A stretch of DNA of 64,000 bases from Streptomyces sp. CB02261 (GCF_001905665.1 NZ_LIVX01000007.1:310001-374000), one strand, 5' to 3'; positions 38,844 to 48,202 are shown, counted from the first letter of the stretch. A program made the numbers and translations. The notes: generated by a model not told the origin, from the letters alone.

Positions 38844-41800
38844 ATGCGGTTTGGGGTACTCGGGCCACTGGTGGTGTGGGACGGCGAGGGGCGGGAGGTC
38901 AAAGTCCCCGAAGCCAAGGTCCGGGCCCTGCTGGCGGACCTGCTCGTGCACGACGGAGGACCGGTCTCGGCCGACCGTCTCATCCACGACCTGTGGGGCG
39001 ACGCGCCTCCCGGCAACCCCTCGGGCGCCCTCCAGGCCAAGATCTCCCAGCTCCGCCGGGTCATCGGCCGCGACCGGGTGGTCCGCCAGCCCCCCGGCTA
39101 CCGGCTGCGGCTCGACGGCGACGAGGTGGACGCCGTACGGTTCCACGCTCTGGTCACCGAGGCCCGCCCCGTCCGGGACCCGCGCGGGCGGGCCGCGCTG
39201 CTCACCGAGGCCCTGGAGCTGTGGCGCGGACCGGCGTACGCGGACTTCGCCGACGGCCTCTTCGTACGAGCCGCCGCCCAGCGCCTCGCGGAACAGCGGC
39301 TCTCCGTGCTGGAGGAGCAGGCGGAGGCACGCCTGGAGGCGGGCGACCACGCGCTCCTCGCCGGGGAGCTCGCCGGCCTCGTGGCCCTCCATCCGCTGCG
39401 GGAGCGCCTGCGGGCCGTGCAGATGAAGGCCCTGTACGCGGCGGGGCGCCAGAGCGAGGCGCTCGCCTCGTACGAGGACCTGCGCACCCGCCTTGCCGAC
39501 GAGCTGGGGGTCGACCCGAGCCCCGAACTGGCGGCGCTGCACACGGCGGTGCTGCGACAGGAACCCGGACTGGGCGCGGGAGCGTACGCGTACGGTGCTC
39601 CGGCGGGCGGCGCCGCGCGGCCGGTGGGCCGGGCGTCCGTACAGGGCACGGCGTCAGGCCCGCACGCGGGGGCGTACGCGTACGGAGCTCCGGCGGGCGG
39701 CGCCGCGCGGGCGTCCGTACAGGGCACGACGCCCGGCTCACACGCGGGGGGAGCCGGAGCTCTCTCCGACGCGTCGGCTGCCGCGGGCGTCCAGGTCGGC
39801 GGGGTCGTTCCAGCCGCCGCGGATGCCCCGGCCGGAGCGCCCTCCGCCCCGCCCTCCCACTCCAACCTCCCCGTCCCCCTCACCCCCCTCGTCGGCCGGC
39901 GCCAGGCGCTGGCCGAACTCTCCCGGCTGCTCTCCGACGCGCGGCTTGTGACCCTCACCGGGCCCGGCGGCGTCGGCAAGACACGGCTGGCCGTGGCGGC
40001 GGCCACCGCCGAGCGGGACGGTGACCGGGACGGGGAACTGGCCGACGGGACCTGGCTCGTGGAGTTCTCCGGCATCCGCTCCGGCACCCCCGCCGACCTC
40101 GCCCAGGTCGTCGCCGCCACCCTCGGCATCCGCGACGACGCCCCGCGCTCGCTGCCCGGCACCGGCACCGGAACCCCCTCCCTGCCGCACCGCCTCGCCG
40201 CCGCCCTGCGCGACCGCCGCACCCTGCTGGTCCTGGACAACTGCGAGCACGTCGTCGACGCCGCCGCGGAACTCACCGAGCTGCTCCTGCGCACCGCCCC
40301 CGGTCTGCGGGTCCTCGCCACCGGGCAGGAGCCGCTCGGCCTGGCGGGCGAGGCGATGTTCCTGGTCGAGCCGCTCCCGCCCGCCGACGCGGTCCGTATG
40401 TTCATGGAGCGCGCGGCCGCCGCCACGCCCGGCTTCCCGCGCGACCCGGACGCGCCGGACGAGCCCGAGCGCCGAGCCGTCGCCGAGATCTGCCGCCGGC
40501 TCGACGGCATCCCGCTCGCGCTGGAGCTCGCCGCCACCCGCGTACGGGCCCTCGGTGTAAGGGAGTTGGCTGCGCGGCTCCACGACCGCTTCCGGGTGCT
40601 GACCTTCGGTCAGCGCGGCGCTCCGGCCCGCCAGCAGACGCTGCGCGCGGTGATCGACTGGAGCTGGGAGCTGCTCAGCGCCCCCGAACGCATCGTCCTG
40701 CGCCGTCTCGCCGCCCACAGCGACGGCTGCGACCTGGCCGCCGCCGAAGCGGTCTGCGCGGGAGACGGAGTCACCCGGGACGAGGTGCTCGACCTCGTCA
40801 CCCGGCTGGTCGCCCGGTCCCTGGTGGTAGTGGTGGACGGGCCCACAGGACCCCGCTACCGGCTCCTGGAGTCCGTCGCCGCGTACGCGACCGAACGGCT
40901 CCACGAGATGGAGGACCTCACCGCCGTACGGGACCGGCATCTGCGCCACTACCGGGCCCTGGCCGAACACGCCGAGCCGCAGCTGCGCGGCGCCGGACAG
41001 CGGCCCTGGCTGGCCCGCCTCGACGCCGAGGCGGGCAACCTGCGCTCGGCGCTCGACGAGGCCGTGCGCCGGGCGGGCGCGGGGGAGCCGGCCGAGGCGG
41101 TCCGGCTGGTCACCGCCCTGGCCTGGTGGTGGCTGCTGCGCGGCCGCCTCACGGAGGCCCGCCGCAGCCTCGGCGTGGTCCTGGCCGCGACGGACGGCGC
41201 CCCCGACCGCAGAGCCCACGCCTCAGCCGAGCCGCCCGCCGCGTCGCCCCGTCCTGCCGACTCCCGTTCCACCTCGTCCAGCCTCGCCGACTCGTGCTCT
41301 CACGACTCCTGCCCTCCCGCCCCCGCCGCTCCCGCCGAACTCGCCCTGCTGCACGCCGCCTTCGCGCTGCTCACCGGTGATCACACGGCAGCCGCCACGG
41401 CGTCCGACGTTCGCGGTCCCATGGCCGCCGCCGCGCCCGCCGCCGACACCATCCCCGACCCCGTGCGCCGGGCCCGTGCCCTCTGGCTCTGCGCGTACGG
41501 CCTGTTCAGCGCGGGGGACGCCGCCGGCAGCGGTGAGCTGAACACCCGCGCCCTCACCCTGTTCACCTCGGCGGAGGACCAGTGGGGCACCGCCGCCGCC
41601 CTCGGTCTGCGCGCCACGCTCGCGCTGGTCTGCGGTGACCTCGCGGGGCTCGGCCGCGACGGCATGCGCAGCGCTCGGATCTTCCGGGAACTGGGCGATC
41701 GATGGGGCGAGTTGCAGACCGTCTCCCCGCTCGCCGCGCTCGCCGAGATCAAGGGCGCGTACGAGGACGCGGAGCGCCGGCAGCACGAAGGGCTGCGCAT

Positions 41801-42488
41801 GGCGCGCGAGCTGGGCCTCGAGGCGGAGGTGTCCGCGCGGCTCTCCGGGCTCGGCCGGCTCGCGCTGCTCGCCCGTGACTGGGACCGCGCCCGGGACCTG
41901 CACGAACAGGCGCGCCGGATCGCCGCCGAACAGGGCTACAAGTACGGCGAGATCCACTCCGAGATGGGCCTCGCCCTCGGCGCCCGCCGCTCGGGTGACC
42001 TCGACGGGGCCGAGGCGTACCTGCTGCACATCCGCGACGGATACGCCGACGTCTCCTCGCAGGCGGGCGACCATCTGCTCCTGGCCGAGCTCGGCTTCGT
42101 CGCCGAGCTGCGCGGCGACGCGCGCGGGGCGGCCGCCCACCATCTGGCCGGCCTGGAGATCGCCCGCGCCCTCGCCGAGCCCCGCGCCCTGGCTCTCTCC
42201 CTGGAGGGCCTCGCCGGCGCGGCCGCCCTCCCCGGCGACGGCCCCGCCGTCACCTCCGCGGCCGTCCTCCTCGGCGCGGCGGCCGCCGCCCGCTGCCGGG
42301 CCGGGGCCCCGCTGCCGCCCGCCGAACGCGCCGACGTCGACCGTGTCACCGCCGCGGCGACGGCGGCGCTGGGGGCGGACGCGTTCGCGGAGGCGTACGA
42401 GAGGGGCGGTCGGCTGGACCCGGAGGAGGCGGTCCACCAGGCCCGTACGGCTCTCTCCCGGGAACGCCGACCGGTGCGCGGCCGATGA
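38844..42488 (+). CDS. AfsR/SARP-type regulator (SARP DNA-binding, BTAD, NB-ARC, TPR)
   Basis: A protein of 1214 residues. A winged helix plus BTAD occupies ~1-245 (MRFGVLGPLVVWDGEGREVK, then LQAKISQLRRVIGRDRVVRQ and ALASYEDLRTRLADELGVDP). A Pro/Gly/Ala linker with a duplicated unit follows. The NB-ARC ATPase starts near 350: LTGPGGVGKTRLAVAAATAE (P-loop), LLVLDNCEHVVDAAAEL (Walker B) and GIPLALELAATRVRALGV (GxP). The C-terminal half is helical and TPR-like. It is similar in layout to AfsR but larger, and no TTA codon was seen. It is divergent from the shortened SDR and MFS genes, its probable targets. ATG at 38844 (MRFGVLGP) chosen over upstream in-frame starts because the domain begins there. 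Confidence 0.93.
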   Translation: MRFGVLGPLVVWDGEGREVKVPEAKVRALLADLLVHDGGPVSADRLIHDLWGDAPPGNPSGALQAKISQLRRVIGRDRVVRQPPGYRLRLDGDEVDAVRFHALVTEARPVRDPRGRAALLTEALELWRGPAYADFADGLFVRAAAQRLAEQRLSVLEEQAEARLEAGDHALLAGELAGLVALHPLRERLRAVQMKALYAAGRQSEALASYEDLRTRLADELGVDPSPELAALHTAVLRQEPGLGAGAYAYGAPAGGAARPVGRASVQGTASGPHAGAYAYGAPAGGAARASVQGTTPGSHAGGAGALSDASAAAGVQVGGVVPAAADAPAGAPSAPPSHSNLPVPLTPLVGRRQALAELSRLLSDARLVTLTGPGGVGKTRLAVAAATAERDGDRDGELADGTWLVEFSGIRSGTPADLAQVVAATLGIRDDAPRSLPGTGTGTPSLPHRLAAALRDRRTLLVLDNCEHVVDAAAELTELLLRTAPGLRVLATGQEPLGLAGEAMFLVEPLPPADAVRMFMERAAAATPGFPRDPDAPDEPERRAVAEICRRLDGIPLALELAATRVRALGVRELAARLHDRFRVLTFGQRGAPARQQTLRAVIDWSWELLSAPERIVLRRLAAHSDGCDLAAAEAVCAGDGVTRDEVLDLVTRLVARSLVVVVDGPTGPRYRLLESVAAYATERLHEMEDLTAVRDRHLRHYRALAEHAEPQLRGAGQRPWLARLDAEAGNLRSALDEAVRRAGAGEPAEAVRLVTALAWWWLLRGRLTEARRSLGVVLAATDGAPDRRAHASAEPPAASPRPADSRSTSSSLADSCSHDSCPPAPAAPAELALLHAAFALLTGDHTAAATASDVRGPMAAAAPAADTIPDPVRRARALWLCAYGLFSAGDAAGSGELNTRALTLFTSAEDQWGTAAALGLRATLALVCGDLAGLGRDGMRSARIFRELGDRWGELQTVSPLAALAEIKGAYEDAERRQHEGLRMARELGLEAEVSARLSGLGRLALLARDWDRARDLHEQARRIAAEQGYKYGEIHSEMGLALGARRSGDLDGAEAYLLHIRDGYADVSSQAGDHLLLAELGFVAELRGDARGAAAHHLAGLEIARALAEPRALALSLEGLAGAAALPGDGPAVTSAAVLLGAAAAARCRAGAPLPPAERADVDRVTAAATAALGADAFAEAYERGGRLDPEEAVHQARTALSRERRPVRGR
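39581..39748 (+). repeat. 90-bp near-duplication inside the AfsR-like linker
   Basis: GCGTACGCGTACGG recurs at 39583 and 39673, 90 bases apart; the encoded units share AYAYGAPAGGAAR and ASVQGT. The second copy lacks 12 bases (four codons). In frame, so the linker length can drift. Confidence 0.85.
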
Positions 42489-43098
42489 CCGCCACGGAGC
42501 TGTCCCGGCGTTAAGAATCCGACAGGAATTGTGCCGGGGCGGGGTACGGGCCGGGGGCGACATGAGCCTCTCGGTGTGGTGCCTCCCGGGGTCCTGGCAG
42601 GGGTGTCTCTCCGGGTCGTCCACGCCCCGGCCGTGGTCGGCGTCGGCATGATCGCCTTCGGGGCCGCTCGCGGCGCCATGGGGCCGCTGGGCGCCTGACA
42701 GGGGCTGTTCCGCGCCGCCGTCGCGATCGACAGGCTCCCTCGCCGATGGCGCCGTGTGCTCACAACACCCCAGGTAGGGGCAGCTGTTGGGAGCAGGGGT
42801 CGCGTCCGTGTCCGAGCTGCCGCCGTCCGCCGCGGTGCCCCGATCGCTCTCACCCCGAGGCCCGGCCGAAGCCCGGCGGACGACGGATTCCTGCCGTCTC
42901 CCGTGCCGCGGAGGCACCAGCGCCCGGACCGTGCCGGGCCGCCCGGCATGGATTCCGGACCTCGTCGGGGCGCGTCGGAACCGGCACGCATGACACCTTT
43001 CGCCCCGGTCATACGGGGTGTCCGGAGGTCCCATACTCGGTGATCGCGTCGCCGCGCGTGCGGTGACGGGGCCCCGAGGGGCGGGAGTGAGGAAGTCG
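42489..43098. other. Gene-free stretch before the APC-type transporter
   Basis: About 610 bases. Plus-strand frames give short peptides such as VVPPGVLAGVSLRVVHAPAV (around 42575-42698, ending in TGA) that look like the tail of a membrane protein but have no start. I see no complete gene. It is possibly a decayed gene. Confidence 0.45.
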
Positions 43099-45093
43099 AT
43101 GGGAGTCATGAAGGACACGAACGGCCCGGCCGCCGTGCCCGAGGTGGTGGCCAGCCCCGCGCTGCTGCCGCAGCCGACCGGCCGACTGGCGCGCTGGATG
43201 CTGCGCCACCAGGTGCAGCCCGTCGGGCCGGGGGGCGGCGGAGGGCAGACGGAGCCGCACGCCTGGTGGAAGGTGATGTGCCTGACCGGCGTCGACTACT
43301 TCTCCAGCCTTGCCTACGTGCCAGCCATCGCCGCGCTCGCGGCGGGAGCCGTCTCCCCGCTGGCGACGCTGCTGATCGTGGCGCTGACCCTGCTCGGCAT
43401 GCTGCCGATGTACCGGCGGGTGGCCAAGGAGAGCCCGCACGGTGCCGGGTCGGTGGCGATGCTGGAGGACCTGCTGCCGTTCTGGTGGGGCAAGCTGTTC
43501 GTCCTGGTCCTGCTCGGGTTCGTCGCCACGTCGTGGATCATCACCATCACCCTGTCGACGGCGGACGCCTCCGTCCACGTGGTGGAGAACCCCTTCTTCC
43601 CCGAGGCCCTGCACGGCCACGAGGTGGCCCTCACCGTGGCGCTGCTCCTGGTCCTCGGCGGCGTGTTCCTCCTCGGTTTCAGCGAGGCCGTCAGCGTCGC
43701 CATCCCCCTCGTCGCGATCTTCCTCGCACTGAACGCGGTCGTCATCGGCGTCGGCCTGGCCCACGTCGTCACCACGCCCGGCGCGTTCTCGGCCTGGACC
43801 GACGCGCTCGTCGAGGGCGGCGCCGGCTTCGGCGACCTGATGACACCGGCGCTCCTCGCGTTCCCGCTGCTCGTGCTCGGTCTGTCCGGATTCGAGACCG
43901 GCGTCAGCATGATGCCCCTGGTGGCCGCCGAGGGCGCGGACGACGAGGAACGGCTGCGCTCACGCATCCGCAACACCCGCAGGCTGCTGACCACCGCCGC
44001 GCTCGTCATGAGCGTCTACCTGCTCGCCTCCAGCTTCGTCACCACCGTCCTCATCCCCGGGGACGAGTTCCGGCCCGGTGGCGCGGCCAACGGCCGCGCC
44101 CTCGCCTGGCTGGCCCACGAGCACGTCGGGGAGGCGTTCGGCACCGTCTACGACATCAGCACGATCCTCATCCTGTGGTTCGCCGGCGCGTCCGCCATGG
44201 CGGGGCTGATCAACATCGTCCCCCGCTACCTGCCCGACTACGGGATGGCCCCCGAATGGGGCCGCGCGGTACGGCCCGTCGTCCTCGTCTACACCGCCCT
44301 GTGCATCCTCATCACGTTCGCCTTCGACGCGGACGTCGACGCCCAGGCCGGCGCGTACGCCACCGGGATCCTGGCCATGATGGTCTCCGGCGCCTTCGCC
44401 GTCACCGTCTCCGTCGCGCGCGGCGGCCGCCGGGTGGTCGCCACCGGGTTCGCCCTGCTCACCCTGGTGCTGCTCTACGCCCTGGTGTACAACATCGTCG
44501 ACAAGCCGGACGGCATCACCATCTCCGGTTTCTTCATCGCCGGCATCATCGTCGTGTCCCTGATCTCCCGTGTGTCCCGGACCACGGAACTGCGCGCCGA
44601 CCGCATCGTCTTCGACGAGGCCGCGCGCCGGTTCATCGCCGACACCCTGGCCCACGACGACGCCATCAACATCATCGCCAACCGCCGCCAGGCCGGCGAC
44701 GGGGCCGAGTACCGCGACAAGGAGCGCGAGCAGCGCGGCACCAACCCGGTCCCCGGGCCGGCGGACGTGCTGTTCCTGGAGATAGACGTGGTCGACCCGT
44801 CCGACTTCAGCGAGGTCCTCGCCGTCCGTGGAGTCGCGGTCGACGGATACCGCGTCCTGCGGGCCGAGGCCCCGGCCGCTCCGAACGCCATCGCCGCGAT
44901 TCTCCTCGCCCTGCGCGACACCACCGGCGTCCAGCCGCACTGCTACTTCGCCTGGGCCGAAGGCAGCCCCCTGAAGCACATGTTCCGCTACTTCCTCCTG
45001 GGCCGAGGCGACACCGCCCCCGTCACCCGGGAGATCATCCGCAGACACGAACCCGACCCCGACCGCCGCCCCGGCATCCACGTCGGCGGCTGA
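43099..45093 (+). CDS. APC-superfamily permease with a C-terminal cytosolic domain
   Basis: A protein of about 664 residues. A short N-terminal arm leads into ~12 membrane helices (VDYFSSLAYVPAIAALAAGA with a conserved GVDYFSSLAY, ALTLLGMLPMYRRVAKESPH, GSVAMLEDLLPFWWGKLFVL, MTPALLAFPLLVLGLSGFET). A ~150-residue soluble C-terminal domain follows (LRADRIVFDEAARRFIADTL, DVVDPSDFSEVLAVRGVAVD). Family transporters carry amino acids, amines or K+; the substrate here is unknown. ATG at 43099 with GAGGAAG just upstream; 43108 is an alternative. It ends 30 bases before a leader ORF and the signal-peptidase homologue on the same strand. Confidence 0.88.
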   Translation: MGVMKDTNGPAAVPEVVASPALLPQPTGRLARWMLRHQVQPVGPGGGGGQTEPHAWWKVMCLTGVDYFSSLAYVPAIAALAAGAVSPLATLLIVALTLLGMLPMYRRVAKESPHGAGSVAMLEDLLPFWWGKLFVLVLLGFVATSWIITITLSTADASVHVVENPFFPEALHGHEVALTVALLLVLGGVFLLGFSEAVSVAIPLVAIFLALNAVVIGVGLAHVVTTPGAFSAWTDALVEGGAGFGDLMTPALLAFPLLVLGLSGFETGVSMMPLVAAEGADDEERLRSRIRNTRRLLTTAALVMSVYLLASSFVTTVLIPGDEFRPGGAANGRALAWLAHEHVGEAFGTVYDISTILILWFAGASAMAGLINIVPRYLPDYGMAPEWGRAVRPVVLVYTALCILITFAFDADVDAQAGAYATGILAMMVSGAFAVTVSVARGGRRVVATGFALLTLVLLYALVYNIVDKPDGITISGFFIAGIIVVSLISRVSRTTELRADRIVFDEAARRFIADTLAHDDAINIIANRRQAGDGAEYRDKEREQRGTNPVPGPADVLFLEIDVVDPSDFSEVLAVRGVAVDGYRVLRAEAPAAPNAIAAILLALRDTTGVQPHCYFAWAEGSPLKHMFRYFLLGRGDTAPVTREIIRRHEPDPDRRPGIHVGG

Positions 45094-45123
45094 CTCCCCG
45101 GAAGCCGAGAACAAGGAGGAACG

Positions 45124-45147
45124 ATGGGCGGGGCGAGCGAATGGTGA
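45124..45147 (+). other. Seven-codon leader ORF (MGGASEW) overlapping the next start
   Basis: AAGGAGGA at 45113-45120 is followed by ATG at 45124, giving MGGASEW and a TGA at 45145-45147. That stop overlaps the ATG-GTG of the signal-peptidase homologue at 45141. The strong Shine-Dalgarno belongs to this mini-ORF, so translational coupling is likely. Confidence 0.55.
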
Positions 45148-45749
45148 GAACGGTCTTCCGGGTGTTGGGGGCGCTGGGGCTGGTGCTGATGGTGGGCGTG
45201 GTCGCGTACGTCGGCGCCGGGTACACGACGGCCGAGGTGTCGAGCGACGCCATGCGGCCGACGTACGCGCCGGGTGACCGTGTCCTCCTGGAGCGCACCG
45301 AGGCCGGAGCGGTCCGGCGGGGGGACGTGGTGCTCCAGCGGACCGCCGGTCGGTACGGCGGTCTGGCGGTGATCCAGCGGGTCGTCGGCGTCGGCGGGGA
45401 CCGGGTCGCGCAGGAGCCCGGAGAGCCGGTGACCGTGAACGGGAAGCCGTTGCAGGAGCCGTACGTGAACGACGGCGACCCCTCGGGCACGACGGCCCCC
45501 GCGTACGACGTGGTGGTCCCCGAAGGGCGGCTGTTCCTGCTCGGTGACCACCGGGCGAACTCCAACGACTCCCGGTTCTTCCTCGACGACCGGTCGGGGA
45601 CCGTCCCGGAAGGCGCGGTCCTGGCCCGCGCGTTCGACGACCGCTCCGGTCTCGTCGGGGCCGGACTGACGGCGCTGCTCGGGCTCGTCCTCGTCCTCGG
45701 CGCGCTCGCGGCGGAGATCACCGGACGGAGGCGGCACCCCGTCCGATGA
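45141..45749 (+). CDS. Signal peptidase I-like membrane protein lacking catalytic Ser and Lys
   Basis: A protein of 202 residues. An N-terminal membrane helix (FRVLGALGLVLMVGVVAYVG) is followed by the S26 fold: VSSDAMRPTYAPGDRVLLER (box B), RRGDVVLQRTAG, GLAVIQRVVGVGGDRV (box D) and LFLLGDHRANSNDSRFF (box E). A second hydrophobic segment (LTALLGLVLVLGALAAEIT) lies at the C-terminus. Box B should read SMxPT, but here it is AMRPT (Ala37), and box D should read KRVVG but is QRVVG (Gln79). Both catalytic residues are thus gone while the fold is kept. It probably does not cleave signal peptides. Follows the APC-type gene on the same strand. Confidence 0.88.
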   Translation: MVRTVFRVLGALGLVLMVGVVAYVGAGYTTAEVSSDAMRPTYAPGDRVLLERTEAGAVRRGDVVLQRTAGRYGGLAVIQRVVGVGGDRVAQEPGEPVTVNGKPLQEPYVNDGDPSGTTAPAYDVVVPEGRLFLLGDHRANSNDSRFFLDDRSGTVPEGAVLARAFDDRSGLVGAGLTALLGLVLVLGALAAEITGRRRHPVR

Positions 45750-46192
45750 CGGCCCGTCCCGCCGCACCCGGCGGACACATGGCGGGGAAACAGTCGTGGC
45801 GTCCCCGGCGCGGCGGCCGCCGCCCAGCGGTCTCAAGCGCCGTGCATCGGCGTGCGGGAGGCCCAACCGCCCAACCTGGCACGCTCTTCGGGCTTCCGCG
45901 GCTGCGGACCCCGACCGCCTGCCCGGGCACCCTCGCCGACCCGTCGGAGACCGCCCGCCTCGACGGGCTGGAGTTCCCGGCGCTCGCCCCGGAGGAGTGG
46001 CGGGCCCCGTTCGACGCCGACGCCGCACCACCCGTACCTCGACCCCCGGAGGGGTCAGGACGTGCTCCGGGCCCGCGTGTCGAGGTACCGCAGGACGAGG
46101 CGCCGGCCACCTCGGAGCCCGCCATGGACTCTCCCCGCCGTTCAAGCCGGAACTCCCGTCGATCGCGAGGGCGTCGTCCGAACCGGGCATAG
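45746..46192 (+). CDS. Hypothetical Arg/Pro-rich protein (uncertain gene)
   Basis: A frame of 148 codons whose ATG overlaps the stop of the signal-peptidase homologue (ATGA). The encoded protein begins MTARPAAPGGHMAGKQSWRP and contains a more ordinary stretch LADPSETARLDGLEFPALAP. It ends in an Arg/Ser-rich tail. No domain is recognised, and a minus-strand frame is open over the same bases. The overlap and middle codon bias argue for a gene, the flanks against. It could be a decayed gene. Confidence 0.35.
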   Translation: MTARPAAPGGHMAGKQSWRPRRGGRRPAVSSAVHRRAGGPTAQPGTLFGLPRLRTPTACPGTLADPSETARLDGLEFPALAPEEWRAPFDADAAPPVPRPPEGSGRAPGPRVEVPQDEAPATSEPAMDSPRRSSRNSRRSRGRRPNRA

Positions 46193-46296
46193 CGCATCGA
46201 GGGGCTCTGGTAGACAGGTGACGGGCCGTCCGAGCGGGGCATCCGCCCCGCATGCGCGAAGCGGTTCCGCCGGGGCGAACGCGAGGGTTTCGACCA

Positions 46297-47529
46297 GTGA
46301 CAGACACCATCGAGGCGGAGCCGCAGCGCCCGGCCTACCGCGACGGGAACGTGCTCCGCTGGGTCACCGCCTACGCCGCCTCGGTGGCCGGGGACTCGGT
46401 GTACTTCCTGTCCCTGTCGTGGGCCGCGCTGGCGGTCGGCGGCCCGTCGACCGCCGGTCTGGTGACGGCCGTCGGCGCGCTCCCCAGGGCGCTGCTGATG
46501 CTCGCCGGGGGAGTGGTGGCGGACCGCTTCGGCCCCCGGCGCACCATCATCGTCAGCGACGCGGCGCGCTGTGTGCTGATCCTCGGCGCCACCTGCTCCC
46601 TCTGGCTGGCCTCTCCCGGACTGTGGCTGCTGCTGCCGCTGGCGGCCGTGTTCGGGGTGGTCGACGCGATGTTCATGCCGGCGGTCGGGGCACTGCCGCC
46701 CCGGATCGCCGCACCCGACCAACTGGGCCGGGTCCAGGCCATGCGCGCCCTCGCGGTGCGGGCCAGCAACCTGCTGGGGCCGGCCATCGCGGGTGTGGCG
46801 CTGTCGGTGGGCAGCACCCCGGGGGCGTTCGCCACCTCGGGGATCCTCTTCCTCGCCTCCTTCGTCCTGCTGCTCGCGGTACGCATCCGCCCGCTGACCG
46901 GCACCGACGTGCCGGCGGGGGACAAGCCCGCCTGGACGGACCTGCGGGACGGTCTGCGCTACATCCGGCGCCATCCCGTGCTCACCCCGCTGCTGACCGT
47001 CATAGGACTGAGCGAGATGTGCTTCTCCGGACCGGTGAGCCTGGCGCTGATCGTCCTCGCCGACCAGCGGGGCTGGGGCGCCTCGTCGGTGGGGTGGATG
47101 CTCGGCGCCTTCAGCGTCGGCGGCGCGCTGGGCGCCGTCGTACTGACCGGCTGGCCCCACGTACGCAAGGCGGGCACGGTGGCGGCAGTCCTGTTCGCCC
47201 TGACAGCGGGCGCGCTGGCGCTGCTCCCCGTGGCGCCCGGACTGGCGCCCGCGACCGCCCTCGCGGCGATGACCGGTGCGGCGAGCGGGGTGGCCGGGGT
47301 GATCGCCCACACCCTGGTGCAGACGCACAGCGAGCCCGAGTACCTGGGGCGGGTCACCGCCGTGCTGACCCTTGGCACCGTGGGTCTGGCACCGCTGTTG
47401 TACCCGCTGACCGGTGTGACCGCGGCCGCGTGGGGGGCGGAATCCGTCTTCGCCGGCTGCGCCGTGATCGTGCTGTCCGCCGCACTGCTCATGGTGTCGA
47501 GCGGGACCCTCCGCCGCTCCGGTACGTGA
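46297..47529 (+). CDS. MFS transporter, macrolide-efflux (MefA/MdfA-like) type
   Basis: A protein of 410 residues with about 12 membrane helices. It opens with VTDTIEAEPQRPAYRDGNVL, then VTAYAASVAGDSVYFLSLSW and GGVVADRFGPRRTIIVSDAA (motif A-like loop 2-3). FGVVDAMFMPAVGALPPRIA and MRALAVRASNLLGPAIAGVA fit the middle helices of the MFS_3 (macrolide efflux) family. GTG at 46297, GAGGG about 10 bases upstream. A single gene ended by a terminator hairpin shared with the convergent lipoprotein gene. Confidence 0.92.
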   Translation: MTDTIEAEPQRPAYRDGNVLRWVTAYAASVAGDSVYFLSLSWAALAVGGPSTAGLVTAVGALPRALLMLAGGVVADRFGPRRTIIVSDAARCVLILGATCSLWLASPGLWLLLPLAAVFGVVDAMFMPAVGALPPRIAAPDQLGRVQAMRALAVRASNLLGPAIAGVALSVGSTPGAFATSGILFLASFVLLLAVRIRPLTGTDVPAGDKPAWTDLRDGLRYIRRHPVLTPLLTVIGLSEMCFSGPVSLALIVLADQRGWGASSVGWMLGAFSVGGALGAVVLTGWPHVRKAGTVAAVLFALTAGALALLPVAPGLAPATALAAMTGAASGVAGVIAHTLVQTHSEPEYLGRVTAVLTLGTVGLAPLLYPLTGVTAAAWGAESVFAGCAVIVLSAALLMVSSGTLRRSGT

Positions 47530-47617
47530 CGCCCCCGCCGCCGGTCCGCGCGCTGTACCACGGCGTCCCGCACGAGGGCTGACCGGACTCCGACCGGCGG
47601 GGTGCCCGTACCGCGCC

Positions 47618-47641
47618 GGCCGGGAGCCGTCCCTCCCGGCC
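47618..47641. terminator. Bidirectional terminator hairpin
   Basis: GGCCGGGAG (47618-47626) pairs with CTCCCGGCC (47633-47641), loop CCGTCC, between the convergent MFS gene and lipoprotein gene. Confidence 0.8.
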
Positions 47642-47659
47642 GTCGGCCACGGGCGTCGC

Positions 47660-48202
47660 TCAGCGGCCGTACAGGCCGCGGCACAGTTCGGCCGCGCCCA
47701 TCGGCGCCTGGATGTCCTGGGCCTGACGGCACAGCCGGCGCATCTCCGGCGTCTGCGCGACCCGGGGCTGCTGCCGCTTCGGGGCCCGGGGCTTCGCGCT
47801 CGTCCTCCGGGTGGACGGCGTCGACGCCTTCGGGGCCTTCCTCTTCTTCGTCACCGTGGAGCGCTTCGGCGGGGGCGCCCAGCGACGGGCCGGCTTCACG
47901 GCGTCGGGCGTCGCCGGCGGACGCCGGGGTGCCGGAGCGGCGGACGCGGGCCCGGCCCCCGGAGGCACCGCCCGCGCCGGCTTCGGGGGCGCCGGTCGGG
48001 GATCGGTGGCCGCGAGGGCCTCGCGGGCCGGGGCCTGGGTCGGCACCGGCCACGTGGGCAGCGGGGCCGGCGGCCGGTCGGCGGCCGGCGCGAGGTCCGC
48101 GGCGCGGACCGGCGTGCGAGGGGCGGAGACCGTGGGGACGGCCACGCATCCGCTGGTGAGGAACGCGGCGAGGACGAGCACGGTCAGACGGCGGGTGCGC
48201 AT
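47660..48202 (-). CDS. Predicted lipoprotein, Pro/Lys-rich
   Basis: A protein of 180 residues with a signal peptide MRTRRLTVLVLAAFLTSGCV, where LTSGC is a clear lipobox (Cys19). The mature part is a Pro/Ala-rich linker followed by a basic stretch (RSTVTKKRKAPKASTPSTRR). The end is a short conserved-looking motif with two Cys: MRRLCRQAQDIQAPMGAAEL then CRGLYGR. A secreted, membrane-anchored protein of unknown function. ATG at 48202. Divergent from the YCII/ECF42 operon; the region between carries two tandem inverted-repeat boxes. Confidence 0.82.
   Translation of the reverse strand: MRTRRLTVLVLAAFLTSGCVAVPTVSAPRTPVRAADLAPAADRPPAPLPTWPVPTQAPAREALAATDPRPAPPKPARAVPPGAGPASAAPAPRRPPATPDAVKPARRWAPPPKRSTVTKKRKAPKASTPSTRRTSAKPRAPKRQQPRVAQTPEMRRLCRQAQDIQAPMGAAELCRGLYGR

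Noticed and set aside
42756..43043. Small ORFs upstream of the APC permease.
   Set aside because: Arg/Pro-rich, overlap in several frames, no Shine-Dalgarno; not convincing.
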